In this document: one piece after another, positions 53,847 through 61,632 of the stretch
How positions within the stretch are numbered: the first letter of the stretch is position 1
How the letters are laid out: the number at the start of each line of letters is the position of its first letter
From: Verrucomicrobiaceae bacterium
Lineage (GTDB): Bacteria; Verrucomicrobiota; Verrucomicrobiia; Verrucomicrobiales; Akkermansiaceae
Assembly (NCBI GenBank): GCA_027486655.1
Contig: JAIXOR010000058.1
Location: forward strand, 22,061-86,060
DNA: 64,000 nt
Direction: 5' to 3'
Notes under the pieces: model-generated
What the model was told of the DNA's origin: nothing
What the model saw: the letters and a program-made list of their open reading frames with translations, nothing else
Databases searched by the model: none
Position numbers and translations under genes: made by a program

Positions 53847-55601
53847 TTAGCAACTCAAGTCACGCAGGTCGGCATGATCCCCGGGGAGGATGGCTCCGGA
53901 GTCCCGGTGGATCTCCCAGGTGCCATCCTGGCGGATGTCCAGCATGCCATCGTAGCGAAGGCGCGCCTCGCCATTCTTGGCCAGCACGACGCAACCGATG
54001 CCCTGCTCGCTGAGCATGTCGAGTATGGTCGAGATCTGGTTTTTCGGCAGCGAACTTCCCGGGCGGTCGAGGAACACAAACGCGGGCTTTGCGAGAAAGA
54101 TGCGGGCGATCGAGAACATGTGCTGCTCGCCGATGGAGAACTCGTCATCCCAGTCCTTTTCGGCATCCAGCCCTCCTGCGCGGTTGACCGCCTCATCGAT
54201 GCCCAGTCGCTGCAGCACGACGCGGATCTCTCCATCCTTGGTGACCGATTCCATCCCGGTCCTCAGCAGCACATCGCGCAGCGGACCCGGCGGCAGATAG
54301 GGACGCTCCGGCAGGAACAGGATGTCCTCGAGGCCGGGACGGGTGATCCGGCCGCCACCGCAGTCCCAGACTCCGGCCGCGGCACGGAACAGGGCCACCT
54401 TGGGCGCATCGTCCGGGCAGTTGATGAGCCAGCGTTCGCCACGGAGAATCTCGGCATCCAGGTTTTCTATCAGAACCCGGTTGCCGTCCGATGAATGGAG
54501 CGTCACTGCATCAAAGCGGACGCGGTCCGGAGACTCCTCGATGAGGATCGAGCAGGGATTGGTGCGGTGGGCCTTTTCGATCGCCTCGCTGAGCAGGTGC
54601 AGCCGCGCGGTGACCGCGGTGAAAGCGGAGATCGATTGAAACTGGGTGACAATCAGCGAAAACGCCCCGAGCAGCGTGGCGAAGGCCATCGTCGACTGGG
54701 TGATCACGCCGAACTCAACCTCCCCGAAGATGAACATCGGCGCAATGAGCAGCGCGGGGATGATCTGGATGAAGTAGTTGTAGCCGGTGGTGAAGAATCC
54801 GAGATTGCGGTTGATGCGGATGAGGCGCCGGAAATTGCCGGCCAGATCATCCAGCCGTTTGCGGAGTCGCACCTTGAAGCGGCCCTCCCGGTGGGCGAGG
54901 GCGATCGATTCGGAGTTTTCCCGGACGTGGATGAGGTCGGCCCTGAAATTCGCCTCCATGTCCAGCTGGTTGTAGTTGAGCCGGATCAACGGCTTGCCCA
55001 GCCAGATGGTCATGAAGGAGCCGAACAACGCATAACCCACCGCCACGCCGAAAAGCATCGGGCTGATGCTCCAGAGCACCCCGGAAAACGAAATTGCCGT
55101 CAAGGTGCCATTGAGGATCAGCAGCATGAAGGAAAGCGTGGTGGTGGTGAAGGCCCTCACGTCTTCCGAAATGCGCTGGTCCGGGTTGGCGACTCCCGTG
55201 GCGGAATCCAGCCGGTAATAGGTGCGTTCGCTCAGATACGCCTCGGTGAGCCGCCAGGTGAGCTGCTCCCGCCACAGGATCCCCAACCGCTCTTCCGTAA
55301 ACCGGTAAAGCACGGAAACCACCGTGGAGGCGATGAAGACCAAAGCGTAGAGAAATCCCTGCGAGCGGAAGCTGGCGAGATTGCGGTTCTCAATGGCGGA
55401 CATGAAGTCCCGACCCACGTAGCTGTTGAGGACGTTGAGGCCGTTGAGCCCCAGCATCATCACCACAAGGGTCGCGGCGAAAACGATCGCCTTGGGACCC
55501 TGCTCGGACTGCACCAGCATCTGGAGCGCGCCGCGAAAGCGCTTCCAGGTGAGGCGGATGAGCTGTTTGCGGTCGGTGGCCATGGAGTCATTCGGGTTCA
55601 A
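53847..55601 (-). CDS. SbmA/BacA (YddA)-type ABC transporter with degraded nucleotide-binding domain
   Basis: The 584-residue protein has an N-terminal membrane domain of the ABC_membrane_2 family: helices at IVFAATLVVMMLGLNGLNVL onward, the conserved GVANPDQRISEDV, and ANFRADLIHVRENSESIALA. Residues about 370-584 are an ABC domain, but the key motifs are lost. Walker A reads INCPDDAPKVALF (Lys kept, glycines and Ser/Thr lost). Walker B reads AFVFLDRPGSSL, with Arg in place of the catalytic Glu. The signature is FSIGEQHMFSIARIF, and the H-loop His is missing (CVVLAKNGEAR). It may act as a proton-driven SbmA-type carrier, not an ATPase. The next gene downstream is GH94. ATG 55583 is an alternative. 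Confidence 0.85.
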   Translation of the reverse strand: MNPNDSMATDRKQLIRLTWKRFRGALQMLVQSEQGPKAIVFAATLVVMMLGLNGLNVLNSYVGRDFMSAIENRNLASFRSQGFLYALVFIASTVVSVLYRFTEERLGILWREQLTWRLTEAYLSERTYYRLDSATGVANPDQRISEDVRAFTTTTLSFMLLILNGTLTAISFSGVLWSISPMLFGVAVGYALFGSFMTIWLGKPLIRLNYNQLDMEANFRADLIHVRENSESIALAHREGRFKVRLRKRLDDLAGNFRRLIRINRNLGFFTTGYNYFIQIIPALLIAPMFIFGEVEFGVITQSTMAFATLLGAFSLIVTQFQSISAFTAVTARLHLLSEAIEKAHRTNPCSILIEESPDRVRFDAVTLHSSDGNRVLIENLDAEILRGERWLINCPDDAPKVALFRAAAGVWDCGGGRITRPGLEDILFLPERPYLPPGPLRDVLLRTGMESVTKDGEIRVVLQRLGIDEAVNRAGGLDAEKDWDDEFSIGEQHMFSIARIFLAKPAFVFLDRPGSSLPKNQISTILDMLSEQGIGCVVLAKNGEARLRYDGMLDIRQDGTWEIHRDSGAILPGDHADLRDLSC

Positions 55602-55752
55602 GCACAGCCGCCGATTAATACGGAAAGCTTAAACATCTCTTGCGGGCGGGTGTGTCAGAAATCTGGGGGATTGGCAAAAAGAATCCGCCCGTGAGCCATG
55701 AATCCGATTCCCAGGTCTTGATCGAAAGGTCCGACACCGGTCCCCAAGACAC

Positions 55753-55780
55753 AAAAACGCCCGGACATGGGTCCGGGCGT
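55753..55780 (-). terminator. Rho-independent terminator after rpsD
   Basis: A ten-base stem (55757-55766 with 55771-55780, ACGCCCGGAC/GTCCGGGCGT) has a four-base loop. On the minus strand it is followed by a run of T (55753-55757), just after the stop of rpsD at 55812. It ends the ribosomal protein operon. Confidence 0.85.
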
Positions 55781-55811
55781 CTTGTGAAAACCAAACCGAT
55801 GAAGAAGAACC

Positions 55812-56423
55812 TCAGCGGGAGTAGAGCTCGACGATGAGCTGCTCGTTGACGAGCGGGTCGATGTCGGAACGCTCGGGCACGCGGTTCACCGTGGCTTCGA
55901 GCTTGTCCTTGTCCACGCTGATCCAATCAACTCCGGGCATCGCCTGGGTAAGATCGGTCATGCGGATGACCAGCTGCTGCGAAGAGGGCTTGGCGCCCAC
56001 CTTGATGACGTCGCCGGGCTTCACTTGATAGCTCGGAATGTCCACGCAGCGGCCGTTGACGAGAATGTGGCCGTGATTGACGATCTGACGGGCGGCCGAA
56101 CGGGTGTTGCCGAAGCCTGCACGGTAGCAGACGTTGTCGAGGCGGGTTTCGAGCAACTGGAGAAGAATCACACCCGTAACGCCGCGGCGACGGGCGGCTT
56201 CCTCGTAGTAGCCGCGGAATTGCTTCTCGAGCACACCGTATTGGAAACGGAGCTTTTGTTTTTCGCCAAGGGCGACGGAGTATTCGCTCTTCTTCTTGCG
56301 GCCGGCGCGCACACCGTGCTGCCCGGGCGGGAAGTTGCGGCGCTCAAGCGCTTTGGAAGGACCGAAGAGGGAGACGCCGAAACGGCGGCTGATCTTCGCG
56401 CGGGGACCTGTATAACGTGCCAT
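55812..56423 (-). CDS. rpsD: 30S ribosomal protein S4
   Basis: The 203-residue protein starts MARYTGPRAKISRRFGVSLF and has GQHGVRAGRKKKSEY, then the S4 RNA-binding domain LLETRLDNVCYRAGFGNTRS AARQIVNHGHILVNG with its conserved loops. The length is standard. S4 starts 30S assembly and often represses its own operon. It ends the rpsM-rpsK-rpsD unit. Usually rpoA and rplQ follow, but here a terminator does. The zinc-binding Cys residues of some S4 forms are absent. Confidence 0.96.
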   Translation of the reverse strand: MARYTGPRAKISRRFGVSLFGPSKALERRNFPPGQHGVRAGRKKKSEYSVALGEKQKLRFQYGVLEKQFRGYYEEAARRRGVTGVILLQLLETRLDNVCYRAGFGNTRSAARQIVNHGHILVNGRCVDIPSYQVKPGDVIKVGAKPSSQQLVIRMTDLTQAMPGVDWISVDKDKLEATVNRVPERSDIDPLVNEQLIVELYSR

Positions 56424-56447
56424 GGTGGGAGTTCGGAAAGAGTTGGA

Positions 56448-56969
56448 TTACACGCGGCGAGCCTTCTTCGGGCGGCAACCGTTGTGAGGGATCGGCGTGA
56501 CGTCGCGGATCGAGAGGATCTCAAGCCCGAGGCCCTGGACGGCGCGGACGGCGGACTCACGGCCGGAACCGGGGCCCTTGACGCGGACGTCGACCTCCTT
56601 GAGGCCGTGACCCATGGCCTGGCGGCAGGCATCCTGGGAAACCACCTGAGCGGCGTAGGCCGTGCTCTTGCGGGAACCCTTGAAGCCCATCTTGCCGGCG
56701 CTCGACCAACCGATGGCATTGCCATTGGCGTCGGTCACGCTGACCAGGGTGTTGTTGAAAGTGGCGGTCACGTGGACCACACCGCGATGGATGTTCTTGG
56801 CACCTTTCGCCTTGTGAATCTTGATTTCCTCCTCACCTCCGCCGATCTCGGCGAAAATGTCGCGCTTGGCTTCCTTCTTCGGAGCTTCGGCGGCGGGGGC
56901 TTCCACGGCGGGAACCGGGGCGCTGGCCGCTACGGGGGCGGCGTCTTTCTTGGTTTCTTCTTCGGACAT
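56448..56969 (-). CDS. rpsK: 30S ribosomal protein S11 with Ala/Pro/Glu-rich N-terminal extension
   Basis: The 173-residue protein is about 45 residues longer than the typical 129-residue S11. The extra N-terminus is low-complexity ([20 protein letters not shown] and more) and ends in [21 protein letters not shown]. The S11 core follows from about residue 52: [40 protein letters not shown] and the ending [14 protein letters not shown]. The core is complete. The extension starts at the only sensible ATG (56969), just after rpsM with 18 bases between. Confidence 0.95.
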   Translation of the reverse strand: MSEEETKKDAAPVAASAPVPAVEAPAAEAPKKEAKRDIFAEIGGGEEEIKIHKAKGAKNIHRGVVHVTATFNNTLVSVTDANGNAIGWSSAGKMGFKGSRKSTAYAAQVVSQDACRQAMGHGLKEVDVRVKGPGSGRESAVRAVQGLGLEILSIRDVTPIPHNGCRPKKARRV

Positions 56970-56987
56970 GGGACGGAGTGGCTGGGA

Positions 56988-57356
56988 TTACTTCTTCACG
57001 CCCACGGTCTTCTTCTTGCCCTTGCGGGTGCGGGCATTGGTGCGGGTGCGCTGACCACGAACGGGGAGTCCGCGCTTGTGGCGGATCCCGCGGTAGCAGT
57101 TGATGGAGGTGAGGCGCTTCAACTGGGCCTGACGCTCGCGGCGCAGGTCACCTTCGACGAGGATGCCCTCGGCTTGGATCACCTGGGCGATGCGCACAAG
57201 CTGGTCTTCGGAAAGCTGACCGGTGCGAATGTCGGGGTCGATGCCCGCATGATCGAGGATCTTGGCGGCCGTCGGGCGGCCAATGCCGAACATATACGGG
57301 AGAGACGCTTCGATGCGCTTCTCGTTGGGGATTTCAATGCCTAGAATACGGGCCAT
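56988..57356 (-). CDS. rpsM: 30S ribosomal protein S13
   Basis: The 122-residue protein starts [20 protein letters not shown] and has [27 protein letters not shown] [20 protein letters not shown], and a Lys-rich tail (KKKTVGVKK). It is complete and normal in length. It leads the rpsM-rpsK-rpsD operon. rpmJ, which often precedes rpsM, is not visible upstream. Confidence 0.97.
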   Translation of the reverse strand: MARILGIEIPNEKRIEASLPYMFGIGRPTAAKILDHAGIDPDIRTGQLSEDQLVRIAQVIQAEGILVEGDLRRERQAQLKRLTSINCYRGIRHKRGLPVRGQRTRTNARTRKGKKKTVGVKK

Positions 57357-57422
57357 GATGTGCGTGAGTTGGCGTGGCCGCGGTGGGACAACGGAAGCCT
57401 CCGGAGTTCCCGCGGGGCGGGT

Positions 57423-57450
57423 GATTTAGCAGACAACCGGGGGCTGGCAA
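57423..57450 (-). promoter_or_regulatory. Candidate promoter of the rpsM operon
   Basis: On the minus strand TTGCCA (57445-57450) and TAAATC (57423-57428) are 16 bases apart, giving a leader of about 60 bases to rpsM. The -10 match is poor (three of six), so this is only a suggestion. The rest of the 275-base divergent region before the MoxR gene holds no gene. Confidence 0.25.
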
Positions 57451-57631
57451 GCCGGAAATGGAAATTTTCTGGGGCCCGGCGGGAAAAAGTTCAAAAACTC
57501 TCCAACCGGACGGATGACGAAGGCCTGCGTCCCTTGATTGGTGGGGAAATGCGGCGTTTTTTCCCGGGAGTCCGAGGTTTCGCTTCTGGACAAAACAAGC
57601 GCCGCTCCTAGCTTCGCTTCAACCGCATACC

Positions 57632-58654
57632 ATGGATCACGCACCCGACCTCACGCAGCAACTCCCGCCGGACGATGTCGCCGCCATCGACGAACTCGGC
57701 AAAACCTATCAGGCGTTCCGCGCGGAGCTCGGCAAGGTCATCATCGGCCAGGACGACGTCATCGAGCGCCTGGCCATCTGCCTCTTCGCCAGGGGCCACG
57801 CGCTCCTCATGGGGGTCCCGGGCCTCGCCAAGACCCTTCTAGTCTCATCGGTCGCGCAAACCTTCGACCTTTCGTTCAACCGCATCCAGTTCACCCCGGA
57901 CCTGATGCCGGCGGACATCACCGGCACCGACATCATCCAGGAGTCGGGAGTGGGCGGTCGGCGCGAGTTCGAGTTCGTGAAAGGACCGGTCTTCGCCAAC
58001 ATCGTGCTGGCCGACGAAATCAACCGCGCTCCGGCCAAGACGCAATCCGCCATGCTCGAAGCCATGCAGGAAAACAAAGTGACCGTGCTTGGGCAGACCT
58101 ACACGCTCCAACCCCCGTTTTTCGTGCTCGCGACCCAGAATCCCATCGAGCAAGAGGGCACCTACCCGCTTCCGGAAGCCCAGCTGGATCGATTCATGTT
58201 CCTCATCGAGGTGGACTATCCTTCGGCGGATGAAGAGAAACGCATCGCCCGCGAGACCACCGGCACGGTCCGTCACACGCTCAACCACCTGCTGGATGGC
58301 CAGAAAGTCCTCGCCTTCCAGCAGCTCGTCCGACGCGTTCCGGTGCCGGACCATTTGTATGACCACGCCGTCCGCATGGTCCGCAAAACCCGCCCCGGCC
58401 AGCCGGAATCCCCTCAGTGGGTCAAGGACACCGTCGGCTGGGGTGCAGGCCCGCGGGCCGTCCAGTACCTGATCCTCGGTGCCAAATCACGCGCCGCACT
58501 CCGCGGTGCCTACATGGCGTCAATGGAGGACTTGGAAGCCGTCGCCCCCTCCGTGCTCACCCACCGGGTGATCACCAACTTCACCGCGGAATCCCAGGGC
58601 ATGACCTCCAGGAAAATCGTCGAGCGCCTGATCAAGGAAATGCGGGAGGAATGA
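57632..58654 (+). CDS. MoxR-family AAA+ ATPase
   Basis: The 340-residue protein is a MoxR ATPase: IIGQDDVIERL, Walker A GVPGLAKTL, FTPDLMPADITGTDI, Walker B NIVLADEINRAPAKTQSAML, and FVLATQNPIEQEGTYPLPEA with QLDRFMF. These ATPases work as chaperones with von Willebrand A (vWA) proteins. Its last four bases overlap the start of the DUF58 gene, and the BatA-like genes follow, giving the standard MoxR-DUF58-BatA cluster. Confidence 0.95.
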   Translation: MDHAPDLTQQLPPDDVAAIDELGKTYQAFRAELGKVIIGQDDVIERLAICLFARGHALLMGVPGLAKTLLVSSVAQTFDLSFNRIQFTPDLMPADITGTDIIQESGVGGRREFEFVKGPVFANIVLADEINRAPAKTQSAMLEAMQENKVTVLGQTYTLQPPFFVLATQNPIEQEGTYPLPEAQLDRFMFLIEVDYPSADEEKRIARETTGTVRHTLNHLLDGQKVLAFQQLVRRVPVPDHLYDHAVRMVRKTRPGQPESPQWVKDTVGWGAGPRAVQYLILGAKSRAALRGAYMASMEDLEAVAPSVLTHRVITNFTAESQGMTSRKIVERLIKEMREE

Positions 58655-59544
58655 AATACGACTTCATCGACAACGACCTGCTCTCCCGCCTCGGCTCCCT
58701 GCCGATCGAGTCGCGCGTGCCGATGATGGGCAATGTGGCCGGCAAACACCGCTCGCCCCACCGGGGATCCTCCGTCGAGTTTGCGGAATACCGGAAATAC
58801 GTTCCGGGCGACGACACACGCCGGCTGGATTGGAAGGCCTTCGCCCGCTCGGACCGCTTTTACATCAAGGAATTCGAGGCCGATACCAACCTGCGCGCCT
58901 ATTTCGTGGTCGACGCCTCCGGCTCCATGAACTTCGCGGGCGCAGGTGAATCCAAAATCCAATACGCCCGCCGAATCGCCGCATCGCTCGCCTATCTGCT
59001 CGTCAATCAGGGCGACGCCGCAGGTCTTTCCATCTGCACGGACAAGCTCCACCTTGAAGTCCCACCCAGCCGCCGGGCCGCCCACCTGGAACGCTTTTTC
59101 TCCACTCTGGGAAAAATCGAACCCTCCGGAGAAACCGGACTCCTCCACGCACTCCACACGATTTCGGAAAAAATCAGCCAGCGCGCCTTTGTAGTCATCC
59201 TCTCGGACCTCTTCACCGATCCCGCCCTGCTCGGTGAGGCCCTCCAGCATCTCCGCTATCGCAAACACGATATCTCGGTCTTTCACCTGATGGACCCTCT
59301 GGAAATCGGCTTCGAGTTCGACCGGCCCCACCGCTTTGTCGATCTCGAGGACGGGACCTCGATCGTCGCTGAACCCACCCTCATCGCCGACGAATACCGC
59401 AACGCACTCCGCGAGTTCCTCAGCAAGGTCCGGGCCCGTTGCCACGATGCCTCGGCCGACTACCAACTCGTTACCACGGACACCCCGCTCGAACCCCTGC
59501 TTCGCGACTTCCTCACCGCGAGACTGCCGAAATCAAAACACTGA
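58651..59544 (+). CDS. DUF58 domain protein (vWA-like)
   Basis: The 297-residue protein has the DUF58 signature SSVEFAEYRKYVPGDDTRRL followed by DWKAFARSDRFYIKEFEA. A vWA-like metal site is present (FVVDASGSMNFAG). It is soluble, with no membrane helix. The start ATG at 58651 overlaps the moxR stop (ATGA); the frame is open upstream but that part lies in moxR. It acts with MoxR, perhaps in folding or activation of periplasmic proteins. Confidence 0.93.
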   Translation: MKYDFIDNDLLSRLGSLPIESRVPMMGNVAGKHRSPHRGSSVEFAEYRKYVPGDDTRRLDWKAFARSDRFYIKEFEADTNLRAYFVVDASGSMNFAGAGESKIQYARRIAASLAYLLVNQGDAAGLSICTDKLHLEVPPSRRAAHLERFFSTLGKIEPSGETGLLHALHTISEKISQRAFVVILSDLFTDPALLGEALQHLRYRKHDISVFHLMDPLEIGFEFDRPHRFVDLEDGTSIVAEPTLIADEYRNALREFLSKVRARCHDASADYQLVTTDTPLEPLLRDFLTARLPKSKH

Positions 59545-59601
59545 CGCGGACCCAAACAACTCCTCCCGCCCGGCCCCACCCCACCGTTCCAGCCTCACGG
59601 A

Positions 59602-61593
59602 ATGCTTTTCCTCTCTCCCATCTTTCTCTGGTTTCTCGCCGCGGCCTGCGTGCCGGTGGCGATCCACTTGATCAATCGCCGCCGCCACAAGACCATCCAG
59701 TGGGCGGCCATGCAGTTCCTTCTCAAGGCCTCCCGTGAATCACGCGGAAAGAAAAAGCTCCGCCACATCCTGATCCTCACCTGCCGCACACTCGGCATCG
59801 CCGCCCTCGCCCTCGCCGCCGCACGCCCCATCGTCTCCGGCCTCATCGGCTGGGGCGGCGGCTCCATCGATACCGTGGTGCTCCTCCTCGACCGCTCCGC
59901 TTCCATGGAACTGAAACCCGGCGACGGACTCGATCCTCGACGCCTCAATGTGATTGCCAAGGTCCGGGAAGCCATGGCCGACCTCGGAGGCGCAAGGCTG
60001 GTGCTCATCGACAGCGCTTCCGCCAAACCCCAGGAGGTCGCCTCACCGGAGACCCTCACGGAAATTTCCGCCACTTCGGCCACCGATACGGCCGCGGACA
60101 TGCCCGCCCTGCTCGCTCGTGCCGCCGAGTATCTCACCGACTCCCAAGGCCGCACCGAGATCTGGCTGGCCTCCGATCTGCAGGAATCCAACTGGCGGCC
60201 GGGAGACGAACGCTGGGCCGCCGCCAGGGCCGCCCTCTCGTCATTGCCTCGCAAACCCGCCATCCGCGTGCTCTCCCTCACCGGCACCGCCTCCGCCAAC
60301 AACGCAGTCAGGTTGCTGGGCTCCAGACGTTCCGGTGACGAACTGCTTCTCGACCTCGAAGTACTCCGCGCCGGCGAAGCCCGCGGCACCGCATCCGTCC
60401 CGCTGACCACACGCCTCAACGGATCCAGCACCACCGAAACCCTCACGCTCCCCGGCCAGTCCCTCCGCTTCCAGAAACGCGTGCCACTCCCCGCTGGCAG
60501 CGAGTCCGGACATGGCTGGCTCTCCACCCCGGCCGATGGCAACCCACGCGACAGCGTCTCGTTCTTCGCCTACGGACCCGCCCGCCCGGTGAAGTCCATC
60601 GTCGTTTCTCCACCCGGTGAAAGCGCCGACTACCTCGCCCTCGCCGCCGCTCCCCCGGGCCTCGGAAATCTGGTCTCCCAACGCATCGATCCCGCACAGG
60701 CCGCCGCGGCCATCTCCCAGGACCTCGCCGCCGTCCTCTGGGCTGCCCCCTTCCCCGAAGGTGCCACCGCAGACGCCCTCCAACGCTACCTCGCTTCGGG
60801 CGGCCACGTCATCTTCTTCTCACCGGGAATCGCCGCAGACTCGACCTTCAACGACGTGAAATGGGCTCCTCCCGCCGATGCCCCCTCCGGCAAATTCTTC
60901 ATCCTCAAGGATTGGAACCACAGTGACGGCCCACTCCGCGATGGCATCGACGGCACTCCCGTCGCCGCCAACCGCCTCAAGGCGATCCGCCGCCAGATCC
61001 CCATCGGAGACGCCACCCCGCTCGCCACTTGGGAAGACGGGGAACCCTTCCTCACCCGCCGCATCGTCGACCACGGCACCGCTTGGTTCATCGGCTCCAT
61101 CCCCGACTACACCTGGTCCAATCTCGGAGATGCCGATGTCCTCCTGCCCGCCGTCCAACGCATCATCACCACCGGGGCCGACCGCTTCGATTCATCCTAC
61201 CTCGCCACCGTCGGCTCCGAAGCCTCACGACTCCTCCCCGGAGAAACCCGGACCCGCCTCGACGACCACGGCACTCCTGACCCCGCGAACGCCGACTTCG
61301 AGGCCGGCACCTTCCGGCTTGGAGATCGCCTCGTCGCCCTCAACCGCCCGTCCGCGGAAGACGCCCCGGAAATCCTCAGCCGCGAGGCACTCGATGCCGC
61401 ACTCGATGGCACCGGCTACACCCTGCTCGATCAGGCAGGCCAGGCCGAGGACTCCTCTCTCTCAAAGGACGTCTGGCGCGCCTTCCTCGTCGCCATGCTG
61501 TTCTTCCTGATTGCCGAGGCCCTTCTCTGCCTTCCCAAACGCCCCACTCTCGAACCCGCAAGCCCATCCGCCACGCTGAAATCAAGGGCCTGA
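59602..61593 (+). CDS. BatA-type membrane protein with vWA domain
   Basis: The 663-residue protein opens with the BatA double-transmembrane signature (FLSPIFLWFLAAACVPVAIH, LINRRRHKTIQWAAMQFL, then LILTCRTLGIAALALAAARP). A vWA domain follows with VVLLLDRSASMELKPG (metal site DxSxS). The middle contains a beta-rich region, and a domain with QRYLASGGHVIFFSPG that recalls glutamine amidotransferase-like folds. A final helix (AFLVAMLFFLIAEALLCL) anchors the C-terminus. It is probably the membrane partner of the MoxR/DUF58 pair. Confidence 0.9.
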   Translation: MLFLSPIFLWFLAAACVPVAIHLINRRRHKTIQWAAMQFLLKASRESRGKKKLRHILILTCRTLGIAALALAAARPIVSGLIGWGGGSIDTVVLLLDRSASMELKPGDGLDPRRLNVIAKVREAMADLGGARLVLIDSASAKPQEVASPETLTEISATSATDTAADMPALLARAAEYLTDSQGRTEIWLASDLQESNWRPGDERWAAARAALSSLPRKPAIRVLSLTGTASANNAVRLLGSRRSGDELLLDLEVLRAGEARGTASVPLTTRLNGSSTTETLTLPGQSLRFQKRVPLPAGSESGHGWLSTPADGNPRDSVSFFAYGPARPVKSIVVSPPGESADYLALAAAPPGLGNLVSQRIDPAQAAAAISQDLAAVLWAAPFPEGATADALQRYLASGGHVIFFSPGIAADSTFNDVKWAPPADAPSGKFFILKDWNHSDGPLRDGIDGTPVAANRLKAIRRQIPIGDATPLATWEDGEPFLTRRIVDHGTAWFIGSIPDYTWSNLGDADVLLPAVQRIITTGADRFDSSYLATVGSEASRLLPGETRTRLDDHGTPDPANADFEAGTFRLGDRLVALNRPSAEDAPEILSREALDAALDGTGYTLLDQAGQAEDSSLSKDVWRAFLVAMLFFLIAEALLCLPKRPTLEPASPSATLKSRA

Positions 61594-61632
61594 TCCTTCC
61601 CGTTCTCCGACCTCCCATTCGTTCTCCAACCG

